Positions 1 through 8,802 of a stretch of DNA of 64,000 nt are shown piece by piece (within the stretch, counting starts at the first letter, position 1; each line of letters begins with the position of its first letter). The position numbers were made by a program, and so were the translations under genes. This DNA comes from Azoarcus sp. Aa7 (GTDB lineage: Bacteria > Pseudomonadota > Gammaproteobacteria > Burkholderiales > Rhodocyclaceae). Under the pieces are notes generated by a model that worked only from the letters and a program-made list of their open reading frames with translations, had not been told where the DNA came from and did not search any database. The stretch spans positions 1-64,000 of the forward strand of contig NZ_QVLR01000078.1 in assembly GCF_014822185.1 (NCBI RefSeq), given 5' to 3'.

Positions 1-763
1 ATCCCGGCGCGGGTTGCGGGGGTGGGGCGGGCTCGGCTGCGACCGTCAGATGCACGACGCTGCCGCGCGGCACCTCGGCCTCCGCGCCGGGATCCTGCGC
101 AATCACGATTCCCGGGCGTGTTCGCGCGACTTCCCGCGCCGTGCTTGCCCGCAACCCGCCCTTGCGCAGCATCGCCACGGCGAGCGCTTCGTCGCGTTTG
201 CGCAGCTCGGGCACGCGAACGAGCGAGGCATCGGAGACATGCAGCGTCACGATCGTTCCGGTCCGCACCCGCGTCCCGACCGGGGATTGGTCGATGACCT
301 CGTAGCGCGCGGCGCTCGACGGGCGTGTCACGGTACGCACGCTGAGGTGATGCTCGCGCGCCAGTTCGCGTCGGGCGATGTCCGCGGGCCGGCCGATGTA
401 GCTTGGCACCCACACGAGCGGCGCTGGTTCGGGCGCGGGCGGGGCGACGTCGTCGGCGGGCCGGACGGGTGCGGTGCGCAGCTCGGGGCGGAATTCAGGT
501 CGCAGGTCGGGCAGCGGGATGGCCGGGGTTCGCGCCGGCCGGGGCTCGTCGGTGCAGGCGCCCCGCCTGCGCGCCGTTTCCCGTTCGGCCAAGGGAACCT
601 GGTCGCACGACGGGCGCGTCTGGGCGTGGACGCTCGCCGCGCCCCCGATCAGGCTCGCGGCGACGGTCAGCAGTGCCGCGAGCCGCCATGCGGGGAGGCG
701 GCGCACGGCGAATCGGTCCCCGTCGGAATGGATGACATCCGGCCCCTCGGCGCTCTGCCCCAT
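1..763 (-). CDS. PASTA-domain exported protein (3' end outside window)
   Basis: The minus-strand reading frame opens at an ATG at 763 with a GGAGG ribosome-binding site six bases upstream and runs off the left edge of the window (about 254 codons visible). Residues about 27-50 form a hydrophobic signal or anchor segment ending near VHAQ. A proline-rich linker follows, then two PASTA-like repeats (one around VPSYIGRPADIARRELA with the motif DQSPVGTRV, the second with VPELRKRDEALAVAMLRKGG and AQDPGAEAEVPRG). PASTA domains bind peptidoglycan or muropeptides, so a periplasmic cell-wall-associated role is inferred. No kinase or transpeptidase domain is visible in the available part. Confidence 0.8.
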   Translation of the reverse strand, partial: MGQSAEGPDVIHSDGDRFAVRRLPAWRLAALLTVAASLIGGAASVHAQTRPSCDQVPLAERETARRRGACTDEPRPARTPAIPLPDLRPEFRPELRTAPVRPADDVAPPAPEPAPLVWVPSYIGRPADIARRELAREHHLSVRTVTRPSSAARYEVIDQSPVGTRVRTGTIVTLHVSDASLVRVPELRKRDEALAVAMLRKGGLRASTAREVARTRPGIVIAQDPGAEAEVPRGSVVHLTVAAEPAPPPQPAPG

Positions 764-787
764 CGCGCACCTCCGCAGTGCGACGCT

Positions 788-1591
788 TCACCCCGGGCCT
801 CGTCGGCGACCCGCTATCTCGTTATATACGCGCCGCACCTCTTCCGCACCGTGACGGCGTTCCAGTCGCCGCACGACGAAATGCCCGCGCGCCATGTCCT
901 GGAAGTGGTCGATGAAGACGGTGTTGATCAGCGCGCCGCCGACGGCGCCGAGCACGGGCACGGCCTGTGCCGCGACCTTCTGCGACACGGTGATCGAAAA
1001 GCGCGAGGCGATTTGCGCGATCAGGCGCACGATGGCCGGTGCGCCGTGCAGCACGGCGCCCTGCTGTGCGAGGTAGCGTGCGGCCTCCGATACGGCCTTC
1101 GCCATTGCGGCGCGGGCGGCGAAGTAGGCGGTTTCGGCCGCGTCGTCGCCTGTCGTACGGCCGCCCAGCGCGAGCACCTGCAGGCACTGCAGGCGCGCGT
1201 CCACCCCGCGCAGGTCCTCCCCCTCGCTGCGCGCGATGTCGGCGATCGAACGCAGCATGATCGTCGTCGATACCGGCAGTTCGATCGCCAATGCCGCGAG
1301 ACCGAAGGCGCCGCCGGCCGCGCCGGTGGTGCCGACGGCGAGCTTGTGCCAGCGATTGGCGGGGGCGTCGGTGCGCTCGTGGTCCAGGGTGCGCAGCGCG
1401 ACGTCGAGTGCCGTCTCGATGGCCTTGTGTGTCGCGCTGGTCACGGCGGCGTTCCAGCGTTTCGGCAGCATGTCGAAGCCGCGCTCGATCGGCGAACCGA
1501 GCGCGTCGCTGATGCGTGCGGCGAGGCCCGGATGCTCCAGCAGCGCCTTCGCGGCACGCAGTTCCTCGATTTCTGCAGTCGTCAGTGCCAT
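788..1591 (-). CDS. EcsC family protein
   Basis: A 267-residue protein. I chose the start at 1591 (MALTTAEIEEL) rather than the longer frame to 1684 because GGGAGAGA lies directly upstream and the extra N-terminus is low-complexity. The C-terminal half carries the EcsC-family pattern: a glycine/alanine-rich segment (TTGAAGGAFGLAALAIELPVS), the block YFAARAAMAKAVSEAARYL and VPVLGAVGGALINTVFIDHF. EcsC-family proteins are widespread and mostly uncharacterised; the Bacillus member is linked to the EcsAB ABC transporter, but no transporter is adjacent here. The stop lies 24 bases before the start of the PASTA gene on the same strand, so the two may be co-transcribed. Confidence 0.8.
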   Translation of the reverse strand: MALTTAEIEELRAAKALLEHPGLAARISDALGSPIERGFDMLPKRWNAAVTSATHKAIETALDVALRTLDHERTDAPANRWHKLAVGTTGAAGGAFGLAALAIELPVSTTIMLRSIADIARSEGEDLRGVDARLQCLQVLALGGRTTGDDAAETAYFAARAAMAKAVSEAARYLAQQGAVLHGAPAIVRLIAQIASRFSITVSQKVAAQAVPVLGAVGGALINTVFIDHFQDMARGHFVVRRLERRHGAEEVRRVYNEIAGRRRGPG

Positions 1592-1795
1592 GTCTCTCCC
1601 ATGAAGTCGCGCACTATGGGTATCCCGGGTTTCGATCCGCAATCGCCCGCGAACGTTCGCGCGGTGCCCCCATGCCGTCGCCACGATTGCGCGGAGCGAC
1701 CGGGGCGTTTATCTTCCACGGGTTTTGCATCGACTGCACGAGTCCGTAATGGGGAAGATCCGCCCGCTGTCCGAAAACCGGGGACGACCGAGCGC

Positions 1796-3025
1796 ATGAG
1801 CGTGCTTGCCCCCGCGCGCCCGCGCGACGTCGCCGTGCTCGGCCAGGTGTTCACGCCCGCGGCAGTCGTGCGCGCGATGCTCGCGCTGCGCCGCAAGCAC
1901 GGGCGCGTGCTGGAGCCGTCCTGCGGCGACGGCGCCTTCCTGCGCCACTTGCCGGGCGCGGTCGGCATCGAGTACGACGCCGCGCACTGCCCGCCCGGCG
2001 CGACGAACATCGATTTCTTCGCGTATCCGGAAAGCGAGCGCTTCGACACCATCATCGGCAATCCGCCCTACGTGCGCTTCCAGGACATCCCGGCTGCGAC
2101 GCGCGCGCTGCTGCACGACGAGCATTTCGACGGGCGCTCCAACCTGTATCTGTTCTTCATCGAGAAGTGCCTGCGCCACCTCGCACCGGGCGGCGAGCTG
2201 ATCTTCATCACGCCACGCGACTTCCTCAAGGTGACTTCGGCGGTGAAGCTCAACCGCCTGATGATGGCGAGCGGCACGATCACCGACGCGATCGAACTCG
2301 GCGACGCGCGCGTGTTCGACGATGCGGTGCCGAACTGCCTGATCTGGCGCTTCGAGAAGGACAACTTCGAGCGCAGCGTGCGCTACTCGGAGATCGGCGT
2401 CGCCGACCGCCTCGCCGATGCGCTCGCGGCGCCTGCTTGGCAGACGCGCCACCTCGTCGAGTGCGCCGGCCACCTGATGTTCGCGCGCGGCGACTATCCG
2501 TTGCGCTTGTCGGACGTCGCCTTCGTGAAGGTCGGCGCGGTGTCGGGGGCGGACGATCTCTATGCGGACGTGCTTGCCGGCAACCGCGACTTCGTGTGCT
2601 CGGCGACGGTGAAGACCGGCCGCACGCGGCGTATGCTGTGGGTGGACCCGGCCGATCCGCCGCCCGCGGCGCTGCTGCCGCACAAGGAGCGCCTGATCGC
2701 GCGGCGCGTAAACAATTTCGACGAACGCAACTGGTGGCACTGGGGGCGCGGCTATTTCCAGTCTGCGCGTCCACGCGTGTATGTGAATGGGCGTACGCGC
2801 CAGTCGCAGCCCTTCTTCCTGAACGACTGCCGGCACTACGACGGCGCGGTGCTGGCGGTGTTTCCGCGTCGCGAGGACATCGATCTCGCGGCCTTCCGCG
2901 ACGCGCTCAACGCCGTCGACTGGGGCGACCTCGGCTTCGTGTGCGACGGGCGCTACCTCTTCACCCAGCGCAGCCTCGAAAATGCGCCGCTGCCCGAGCA
3001 CTTTCGCGCCTTTGCCGCGGTCTGA
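1796..3025 (+). CDS. Class I SAM-dependent DNA methyltransferase (N6-adenine type), orphan
   Basis: A 409-residue protein with the motif order of gamma-class N6-adenine DNA methyltransferases: GQVFTP (motif X, residues about 15-20), LEPSCGDGAFLRHL (motif I, SAM binding) and NPPYVRF (motif IV, catalytic NPPY). The C-terminal half, with WWHWGRGYFQSARPRVY, resembles the target-recognition part of Eco57I/TaqI-like enzymes. The open frame extends upstream to base 14, but that part is a shadow of the minus-strand genes, so I start at ATG 1796. No restriction endonuclease or specificity subunit flanks it, so it is an orphan methyltransferase or one used for regulation or protection. The target sequence cannot be read from the protein. 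Confidence 0.8.
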   Translation: MSVLAPARPRDVAVLGQVFTPAAVVRAMLALRRKHGRVLEPSCGDGAFLRHLPGAVGIEYDAAHCPPGATNIDFFAYPESERFDTIIGNPPYVRFQDIPAATRALLHDEHFDGRSNLYLFFIEKCLRHLAPGGELIFITPRDFLKVTSAVKLNRLMMASGTITDAIELGDARVFDDAVPNCLIWRFEKDNFERSVRYSEIGVADRLADALAAPAWQTRHLVECAGHLMFARGDYPLRLSDVAFVKVGAVSGADDLYADVLAGNRDFVCSATVKTGRTRRMLWVDPADPPPAALLPHKERLIARRVNNFDERNWWHWGRGYFQSARPRVYVNGRTRQSQPFFLNDCRHYDGAVLAVFPRREDIDLAAFRDALNAVDWGDLGFVCDGRYLFTQRSLENAPLPEHFRAFAAV

Positions 3026-3114
3026 ATCGCTGCGGGGCAGGGTGATGTAGTATTCGGGCAAAACCATTGCCGCCGGCGCGCCTCGCCGACGGCATCCATT
3101 ACGGGAAAATTTCC

Positions 3115-4407
3115 ATGGTTCCTCACCTTACGACGGCCCTCACCGGTCCGCTGCTGGAGCTGGAGAAGCACTTCCTCGGCCATGCCACGGAGATCGAGCG
3201 CTGGATGCGCGTGCAGTGGCAGGACCATATGCCGCCCTTCTACGCCTCGACCGACCTGCGCAATTCGGGCTTCAAGCTCGCGCCGGTCGACCTCAACCTC
3301 TTCCCCGGCGGCTGGAACAACATCAACGATGTGTTCATGCCGCTGTGCGTGCAGGCCGCGCAGGACGCGATCGAGCGCATCTGCCCCGACGCGCGCCAGC
3401 TGCTGCTGATCCCCGAGAACCACACGCGCAACCAGTTCTACCTGCAGAACGTCGCCAAGCTGGTGACGGTGCTGCAGCTCACCGGCCTCGACGTGCGGGT
3501 GGGCTCGCTGCTGCCCGAGATCACCGCGCCGACGTCGCTGGAGCTCGCCAACGGCGGCACGCTGACCCTGGAGCCTCTGGTGCGCACCGGCAACCGCGTC
3601 GGACTCGCCGGCTTCAATCCCTGCGCGATCCTGCTCAACAACGACCTGTCGGGCGGCACGCCGGCGATCCTCAAGGGCCTGGACGAACAATGGCTGATCC
3701 CGCCGCTGCACGCCGGCTGGCACACGCGGCGCAAAACACGCCATGCCGCGGCCTATGACCGCGTCGCGCGCGAGTTCGGCGAGGTGATCGGCATCGATCC
3801 GTGGCGCATAAACCCCGAATTCGGCGTGTGCAGCCAGATCAACTTCCAGGAGCGCACCGGCGAGGAAAGCCTCGCGGCCGAGGTCGACAGCCTGCTCACG
3901 CGCATCCGCGCGAAATACAAGGAATACGGCGTCGACGAGACCCCCTTCGTCGTCGTCAAGGCCGACGCGGGCACCTACGGCATGGGTGTGATGACGGTGC
4001 GCGACGCCTCCGAAGTCGTGGGCCTGAACCGGCGCCAGCGCAACAAGATGAGCGTCGTGAAGGAAGGCCTGCAGGTGCAGGAAGTGATCATCCAGGAAGG
4101 CGTGCATACCTTCGAGACGGTCGATGACGCGGTCGCCGAGCCGGTCGTGTACATGATGGACCGCTTCGTCGTCGGCGGCTTCTACCGCGTGCATACCGAG
4201 CGCGGACGCGACGAGAACCTCAACGCGCCGGGCATGCACTTCAAGCCGCTGGCGTTCCAGACCTGCTGCTCGCTGCCCGACTGCCGTCAGGCGCCGGACG
4301 CCGCGCCGAACCGCTTCTACGCCTACGGCGTGGTCGCGCGCCTCGCGCTGCTCGCGGCCTCGGTCGAGATCGAGGAGACCGAACCGGCCGAAGCGGACGT
4401 CGCGTAA
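3115..4407 (+). CDS. gshA: Glutamate-cysteine ligase (proteobacterial GshA type)
   Basis: A 430-residue enzyme that makes gamma-glutamylcysteine from glutamate, cysteine and ATP, the first step of glutathione synthesis. The sequence matches the betaproteobacterial glutamate-cysteine ligase family, which is unrelated in length to the enterobacterial GshA: PVDLNLFPGGWNNINDVF near residue 60, and the nucleotide-binding block VVVKADAGTYGMGVMTV near residue 280. The gshB gene starts nine bases after its stop, which supports the assignment. The frame extends upstream to 3067, but ATG 3115 gives the family N-terminus (MVPHLTTAL) and has GGGAA upstream. Confidence 0.93.
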   Translation: MVPHLTTALTGPLLELEKHFLGHATEIERWMRVQWQDHMPPFYASTDLRNSGFKLAPVDLNLFPGGWNNINDVFMPLCVQAAQDAIERICPDARQLLLIPENHTRNQFYLQNVAKLVTVLQLTGLDVRVGSLLPEITAPTSLELANGGTLTLEPLVRTGNRVGLAGFNPCAILLNNDLSGGTPAILKGLDEQWLIPPLHAGWHTRRKTRHAAAYDRVAREFGEVIGIDPWRINPEFGVCSQINFQERTGEESLAAEVDSLLTRIRAKYKEYGVDETPFVVVKADAGTYGMGVMTVRDASEVVGLNRRQRNKMSVVKEGLQVQEVIIQEGVHTFETVDDAVAEPVVYMMDRFVVGGFYRVHTERGRDENLNAPGMHFKPLAFQTCCSLPDCRQAPDAAPNRFYAYGVVARLALLAASVEIEETEPAEADVA

Positions 4408-4416
4408 AGGGCGCCC

Positions 4417-5373
4417 ATGGCCGACCGTCTCAGGATCGCCTTCATCGTCGACCCGCTCGACCGCCTGAAGGCCTACAAGGATTCGAGCATCGCGATGATG
4501 CGCGCGGCCCACGCGCGTGGGCACGAGGTGTTCGCGATCCGGCGCGAGGCGCTGACCTGGCGCGATGGCGTCGTGTCGGCGCGTGCGCTGGCGATCCGCC
4601 CGACCGCCGACGACCATGCGTGGTACCTGCCCGGCGAGGAGGCAGTGTTGCCGCTCACGGCCTTCGATGCCGTGCTGATGCGCCAGGATCCGCCCTTCGA
4701 CTTCGAGTACGTGACCGCGACCTGGATGCTCGAGCGTGCGGTCGCGGCCGGCGCGCGCGTGTTCAACGATCCGCGCGCGATCCGCGACCATTCGGAGAAG
4801 CTCGCGATCTGCGAATTCCCGCAGTTCGCCCCGACCACGCTGATCGCGCGCGACGGCGCCGACGTGCATGCCTTCATCGACGAACTCGGCGACGTGATCC
4901 TGAAGCCGCTCGACGGCATGGGCGGCAGCCAGATCTTCCGCGTGCGCGCCGACGACCCGAACCGCAACGTGATCGTCGAGACGCTCACGCACGAGGGCGC
5001 GCGCACCATCATGGCGCAGCGTTTCCTGCCGCAGATCGCCGAGGGCGACAAGCGCGTGTTGATCGTCGGTGGCGAGGTCGTGCCGTACTCGCTCGCGCGC
5101 ATCCCCAAGGCCGGCGAGACGCGCGGCAACCTCGCCGCGGGCGGGCGCGGCGTCGCGATGCCGCTCACCGACCGGGAACGCGAGGTCGCGGAGTACCTCG
5201 CGCCCGTGCTGTGGGGGCGCGGGCTGCTGATCGTGGGGCTGGACATGATCGGCGGCCAGCTCACCGAGATCAACGTCACGAGTCCCACCTGCTTCGTCGA
5301 GATCGCCGAGCAGAGCGGCTTTTCGGTCGCCGCGCTGCTCGTCGACATGCTCGAGGAGGCCTGCGCCCGATGA
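4417..5373 (+). CDS. gshB: Glutathione synthetase
   Basis: A 318-residue ATP-grasp enzyme that joins glycine to gamma-glutamylcysteine in the cytoplasm. Family features: N-terminal IAFIVDPLDRLKAYKDSS, the substrate block MRQDPPFDFEYVTATWMLE, the ATP-grasp residues VILKPLDGMGGSQIFRV, and the C-terminal LTEINVTSPTCFVEI. It follows gshA by nine bases and its stop overlaps the apbE start (ATGA), so gshA-gshB-apbE-EamA form one transcription unit. Length is normal for the family. Confidence 0.96.
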   Translation: MADRLRIAFIVDPLDRLKAYKDSSIAMMRAAHARGHEVFAIRREALTWRDGVVSARALAIRPTADDHAWYLPGEEAVLPLTAFDAVLMRQDPPFDFEYVTATWMLERAVAAGARVFNDPRAIRDHSEKLAICEFPQFAPTTLIARDGADVHAFIDELGDVILKPLDGMGGSQIFRVRADDPNRNVIVETLTHEGARTIMAQRFLPQIAEGDKRVLIVGGEVVPYSLARIPKAGETRGNLAAGGRGVAMPLTDREREVAEYLAPVLWGRGLLIVGLDMIGGQLTEINVTSPTCFVEIAEQSGFSVAALLVDMLEEACAR

Positions 5374-6425
5374 GCGTGCGCGAGGCGCTGCGGCATGCCG
5401 CCACAGTCCTGCTGGCCCTGCTGTGTGCGGCGGTGCTGACGGCGTGCACCAATGCCGAACTGCACAAGCAGGAGGCCTACGTGTTCGGCACGCGCGTCGA
5501 CGTCACCGTGTATGGCGAGACGCGCGAGACGGCCGAGGCGGCGATGGCCGAGGTGCTGCGCGAGTTCGACCGCCTGCATCGCGCCTACCACGCGTGGCAG
5601 CCGTCCGAGTTGACCGCGCTGAACGACGCGATCGCGCGCGGCGAGGTCGCGACCGTGTCGAACGAACTCGCGGCCATGCTCGCGGATGCGAGCAGGCTGT
5701 CGGATACGGGCGACGGCCTGTTCAACCCCGCGATGGGCGCGCTGATCGAGATGTGGGGCTTCCAGGCTGACGAGTTCGTGCCGCGCCGTCCCGATCCCGC
5801 GGCGCTGCGGGCGGTGCTGGATGCGGCGCCGCGCATGTCCGATCTCGTCATCAACGGCAATCAGGTCGAAAGCCGCAATCCGGCCGTGAAGCTCGACCTC
5901 GGCGGCTATGCGAAGGGCTACGCGCTCGACCGCGCGGCGGCGATCCTGCGCGCGAAGGGCATCGAGAACGCGCTCATCAACATCGGCGGCAACATCCTGG
6001 CGCTGGGCAAAAAGGGCGACGGCCCGTGGCGTATCGGCCTGCAGCATCCGCGCGAACCGCAGCCGCTGGCGACGCTGCCGCTCTACGACGGCGAGGCGAT
6101 CGGCACCTCGGGCGACTACCAGCGTTACTTCGAACTCGACGGCAAGCGCTACTCGCATCTGCTCGACCCGCGCAGCGGCGGGCCCTCCGACGCGACGCAG
6201 TCCCTGACCGTGCTCGTGACCCCGCGCGAAGGCGCCGGTACGCTGTCCGACGCCGCGAGCAAGCCGCCCTTCATCGCCGGCGACAACTGGCGCCAATACA
6301 CGCGCCGCTACGGCATCGACCACGCGCTGCGCGTCGCCGCCAACGGCCACATCGAGGTCACGCGCGAGCTGCGCGCGCGCCTGCAGTTCCCGTCCGGCAC
6401 GGCGCCCGTGACGGTCGTCGACTGA
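5370..6425 (+). CDS. apbE: FAD:protein FMN transferase (ApbE-like lipoprotein)
   Basis: A 351-residue lipoprotein: signal peptide with a lipobox ending LTAC (Cys at about residue 26). ApbE enzymes attach FMN covalently to threonine in exported flavoproteins such as NqrB/C, RnfD/G and NosR, using FAD and magnesium. Visible family motifs are LDLGGYAKGYALDRA, NIGGNILALG and HLLDPRSGGP. The late magnesium-binding motif, usually D-A-L-S/A-T-A-L, reads LSDAASKPPFIAG, so the threonine four residues after the aspartate is replaced by lysine. This may be a subfamily variant or may affect activity. The start codon overlaps the gshB stop, so translation is probably coupled. Confidence 0.85.
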   Translation: MSVREALRHAATVLLALLCAAVLTACTNAELHKQEAYVFGTRVDVTVYGETRETAEAAMAEVLREFDRLHRAYHAWQPSELTALNDAIARGEVATVSNELAAMLADASRLSDTGDGLFNPAMGALIEMWGFQADEFVPRRPDPAALRAVLDAAPRMSDLVINGNQVESRNPAVKLDLGGYAKGYALDRAAAILRAKGIENALINIGGNILALGKKGDGPWRIGLQHPREPQPLATLPLYDGEAIGTSGDYQRYFELDGKRYSHLLDPRSGGPSDATQSLTVLVTPREGAGTLSDAASKPPFIAGDNWRQYTRRYGIDHALRVAANGHIEVTRELRARLQFPSGTAPVTVVD

Positions 6426-7324
6426 TGCCGCCGCTGCGCCCCCATCTCGATCGCCTCGCGGTGTCGATGATGGTCGTGCTGTGCATGATCTGGGGTCTGC
6501 AACAGGCCGCGATCAAGATCACCAACGTCGGCATCTCGCCGCTGTGGCAGGCCGGCTGGCGCTCGGCCGGCGCGACGGTGCTGATCCTGCTGTGGGCGCG
6601 CCTGCGCGGGGTGAGGCTCGTGGAGCCCGACGGCACGCTCGCGCCCGGCGTGATCGCCGGCCTGCTGTTCGCCGCCGAGTTCGCGCTGATCTTCGCCGCG
6701 CTGCAGTACACCACCGCCTCGCGCGGCGTGATCTTCCTCTACACCGCGCCCTTCATGGTCGCGCTCGGCGCCGTGTGGCTGCTGCCGCACGAGCATATGC
6801 GCCGTGCGCAGTGGATCGGCATGGGGCTGGCGTTCGCGGGCGTGCTGCTGCTGTTCGGCGAGGGCCTGCTCGATCCGTCCGGAAAGGCCTGGATCGGCGA
6901 CCTGATGATGCTCGGTGCGGCGGTGGCGTGGGCCGCGACGACGCTCACGGTGAAGGTGAGCCCGCTCGCGCGCGCGTCGGCGGAGAAGACGCTGCTGTAC
7001 CAGCTCGGCGTCTCGGCGCTGACGCTGACGCCGCTGTCGCTCGCCCTCGGCGAGGCGGGCGTGTTCGCCGCCGACGCGCGCGTGTGGACGGCCTTCGCCT
7101 TCCAGACCGTGGTCGTCGCGGCGGCGAGCTACCTCGCGTGGTTCTGGCTGATCTCGCAGTACCCGGCGACGCGCCTGTCCTCGTTTTCCTTCCTTACCCC
7201 GGTGATGGGCGTGCTGGCGGGCGTGCTCGTGCTCGGCGAGGCGATGACCCCGGCGATCTGGCTCGCGCTCGTGTTCGTCGGTGCCGGCATCTGGATCGCC
7301 AACCGCCCGGCGCCAGCGGCCTGA
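6425..7324 (+). CDS. EamA/DMT-superfamily inner-membrane exporter
   Basis: A 299-residue protein with about ten hydrophobic segments and the two internally repeated EamA halves: MIWGLQQAAIKITNVGISP in the first, MLGAAVAWAATTLTVKVSP in the second. Such drug/metabolite transporters export amino acids, metabolites or drugs; the substrate cannot be told from sequence. Its ATG shares a base with the apbE stop (TGATG), so it is the last gene of the gshA-gshB-apbE unit. The frame is open further upstream but that overlaps apbE. Confidence 0.9.
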   Translation: MPPLRPHLDRLAVSMMVVLCMIWGLQQAAIKITNVGISPLWQAGWRSAGATVLILLWARLRGVRLVEPDGTLAPGVIAGLLFAAEFALIFAALQYTTASRGVIFLYTAPFMVALGAVWLLPHEHMRRAQWIGMGLAFAGVLLLFGEGLLDPSGKAWIGDLMMLGAAVAWAATTLTVKVSPLARASAEKTLLYQLGVSALTLTPLSLALGEAGVFAADARVWTAFAFQTVVVAAASYLAWFWLISQYPATRLSSFSFLTPVMGVLAGVLVLGEAMTPAIWLALVFVGAGIWIANRPAPAA

Positions 7325-7343
7325 CGGCGGCGCGTCGGCCGCC

Positions 7344-8243
7344 TCACGCGCTCGCCGCCGCCTCTTCGCGCAGCCAGTCGGCGAAGCGTGCGACCTCGGG
7401 GCGCGCCGCGCCCGGCGCGAGCACCAGCCAGAAGCCCCGGTCCGCGATCTCGCGCGTGCCGCTGCCGACGCGCGCGAGCCGCCCGTCCGCGAGCAGTTCG
7501 ACGAGCAGCCGGGTGCGGCCGATCGCGATGCCCTGTCCGGCGACCGCCGCCTGGATCAGTTGGTCGTAGTGGTTGAACACCAGCACTGCGCGCGGGCGCA
7601 GCTGTTCCAGTCCCATCGCGGCAAGCCAGTCGCTCCAGCGCAGCCACGGGTAGCGCGGGTCGTCGAAGTCGAGCAGCACGGTCTGCGGCAGCGTTGTCGC
7701 ATCGAGCGGGCGCGCTGCGAGCGCGGGGTTGGCGACCGGCCCCACCGATTCGCCGAACAGCCGCTCGGCGCCGGGCGGGGCGTCGCGGTCGGCGCAGTAG
7801 CGCACCGCGAGGTCCACGTCCTCGCGCGCGAGGTCGACCATGCGGTTGCTCGCCGCGATGCGCACGTCGATGCCGGGGTGGCGTGCCTGGAAGCGCGCCA
7901 GGCGCGGCACCAGCCACAGTGCCGAGATGCCGATGCTGGCCGTCACGGTCACCGGCCGCGGGCCGCGCGGGCGCAGCATGTCGGCGAGCGTTGCATACTC
8001 GGCCAGCCAGGCCTCGGCAGCGCGGGCGAGGCGGGCGCCTTCTGCCGTGAGCGCGAGGCTGCGCACCCCGCGCACGAACAGCGCCACCCCGAGCGCGTCT
8101 TCGAGCGTCTGCACCTGGCGGCTGATCGCCGACTGGGTGAGGAACAGCTCCTCGGCCGCGCGCGTGAAGCTGAGGTGCCGGGCCGCGGCGACGAAGCCGC
8201 GCAGCGGGTCCAGCGGCGGAAGGTGGGAGAGGGGGGTATGCAT
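7344..8243 (-). CDS. LysR-family transcriptional regulator (GcvA-like)
   Basis: A 299-residue regulator. An N-terminal winged helix-turn-helix is visible (LRGFVAAARHLSFTRAAEEL, LTQSAISRQVQTLEDALGV), followed by a periplasmic-binding-like effector domain from about residue 95. The start ATG at 8243 faces the DUF2917 gene, and divergent LysR/DUF2917 pairs are common in betaproteobacteria. The 127-base intergenic space should hold the operator. The effector is unknown. Confidence 0.93.
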   Translation of the reverse strand: MHTPLSHLPPLDPLRGFVAAARHLSFTRAAEELFLTQSAISRQVQTLEDALGVALFVRGVRSLALTAEGARLARAAEAWLAEYATLADMLRPRGPRPVTVTASIGISALWLVPRLARFQARHPGIDVRIAASNRMVDLAREDVDLAVRYCADRDAPPGAERLFGESVGPVANPALAARPLDATTLPQTVLLDFDDPRYPWLRWSDWLAAMGLEQLRPRAVLVFNHYDQLIQAAVAGQGIAIGRTRLLVELLADGRLARVGSGTREIADRGFWLVLAPGAARPEVARFADWLREEAAASA

Positions 8244-8370
8244 GATCAGAACGCATGCGTGCGATGCGTTTTATCCGTTTGTGTGACCTTGATGTGCTGA
8301 CGATACTGCAGACGTGGCGGTACGCATAGATGCGCTTCGTGCATCCGTGATCGCCGCGTGGGAGATCGTC

Positions 8371-8727
8371 ATGGACGTGCGTACGGAACTCACCCGTCTG
8401 GCCCTCGGACCGAGCGAAACGATGGTCCTGGATCACGCACTCGGCGTCGAGGTGATCGGGCGCAAGGGCTGCGTGTGGCTGACCCAGTATGGCGACAGTC
8501 GCGACATCGTGCTGGGGCCGGGGCAGTCCTTCACGCTCGAGCACGCGACCGGCGTCGTCATGACGACGGCGCGCGGCGCGGAGTTCATCCTGCGCTCGTC
8601 GCCGCGCGTGGCACCGTCACGGGCCGGCGGCTGGCTGCGGCGCCTCGCGGGCTGGCTCGATCCGCGTGCCGGCAGCCGTGTCGGTGCGGCGCTCGACGGC
8701 CGCGTGCGCCTGCACCGCGTCGCCTGA
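8371..8727 (+). CDS. DUF2917 domain protein
   Basis: A 118-residue protein. The frame is open from 8314, but the ATG at 8371 has GGGAGA with good spacing and gives the family N-terminus (MDVRTELTRLALGPSETM). The central block GRKGCVWLTQYGDSRDIVLGP is the DUF2917 signature, a short cupin-like beta domain. Family function is not established. It lies divergent from the LysR gene and is probably controlled by it. Confidence 0.82.
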   Translation: MDVRTELTRLALGPSETMVLDHALGVEVIGRKGCVWLTQYGDSRDIVLGPGQSFTLEHATGVVMTTARGAEFILRSSPRVAPSRAGGWLRRLAGWLDPRAGSRVGAALDGRVRLHRVA

Positions 8728-8802
8728 GCCAGGCGGGGGCGCATCCGCGCCCCGGATCGGCTACAGTGATCGTTCGTCCGCCTCTGCAAGGGGAGCAGCA
8801 AG

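Noticed and set aside
14-1795. A 594-codon open frame upstream of the methyltransferase, in frame with it
   Set aside because: It runs antisense to the PASTA and EcsC genes, has Arg/Gly/His-rich shadow composition and no domain; high GC content leaves long spurious frames.
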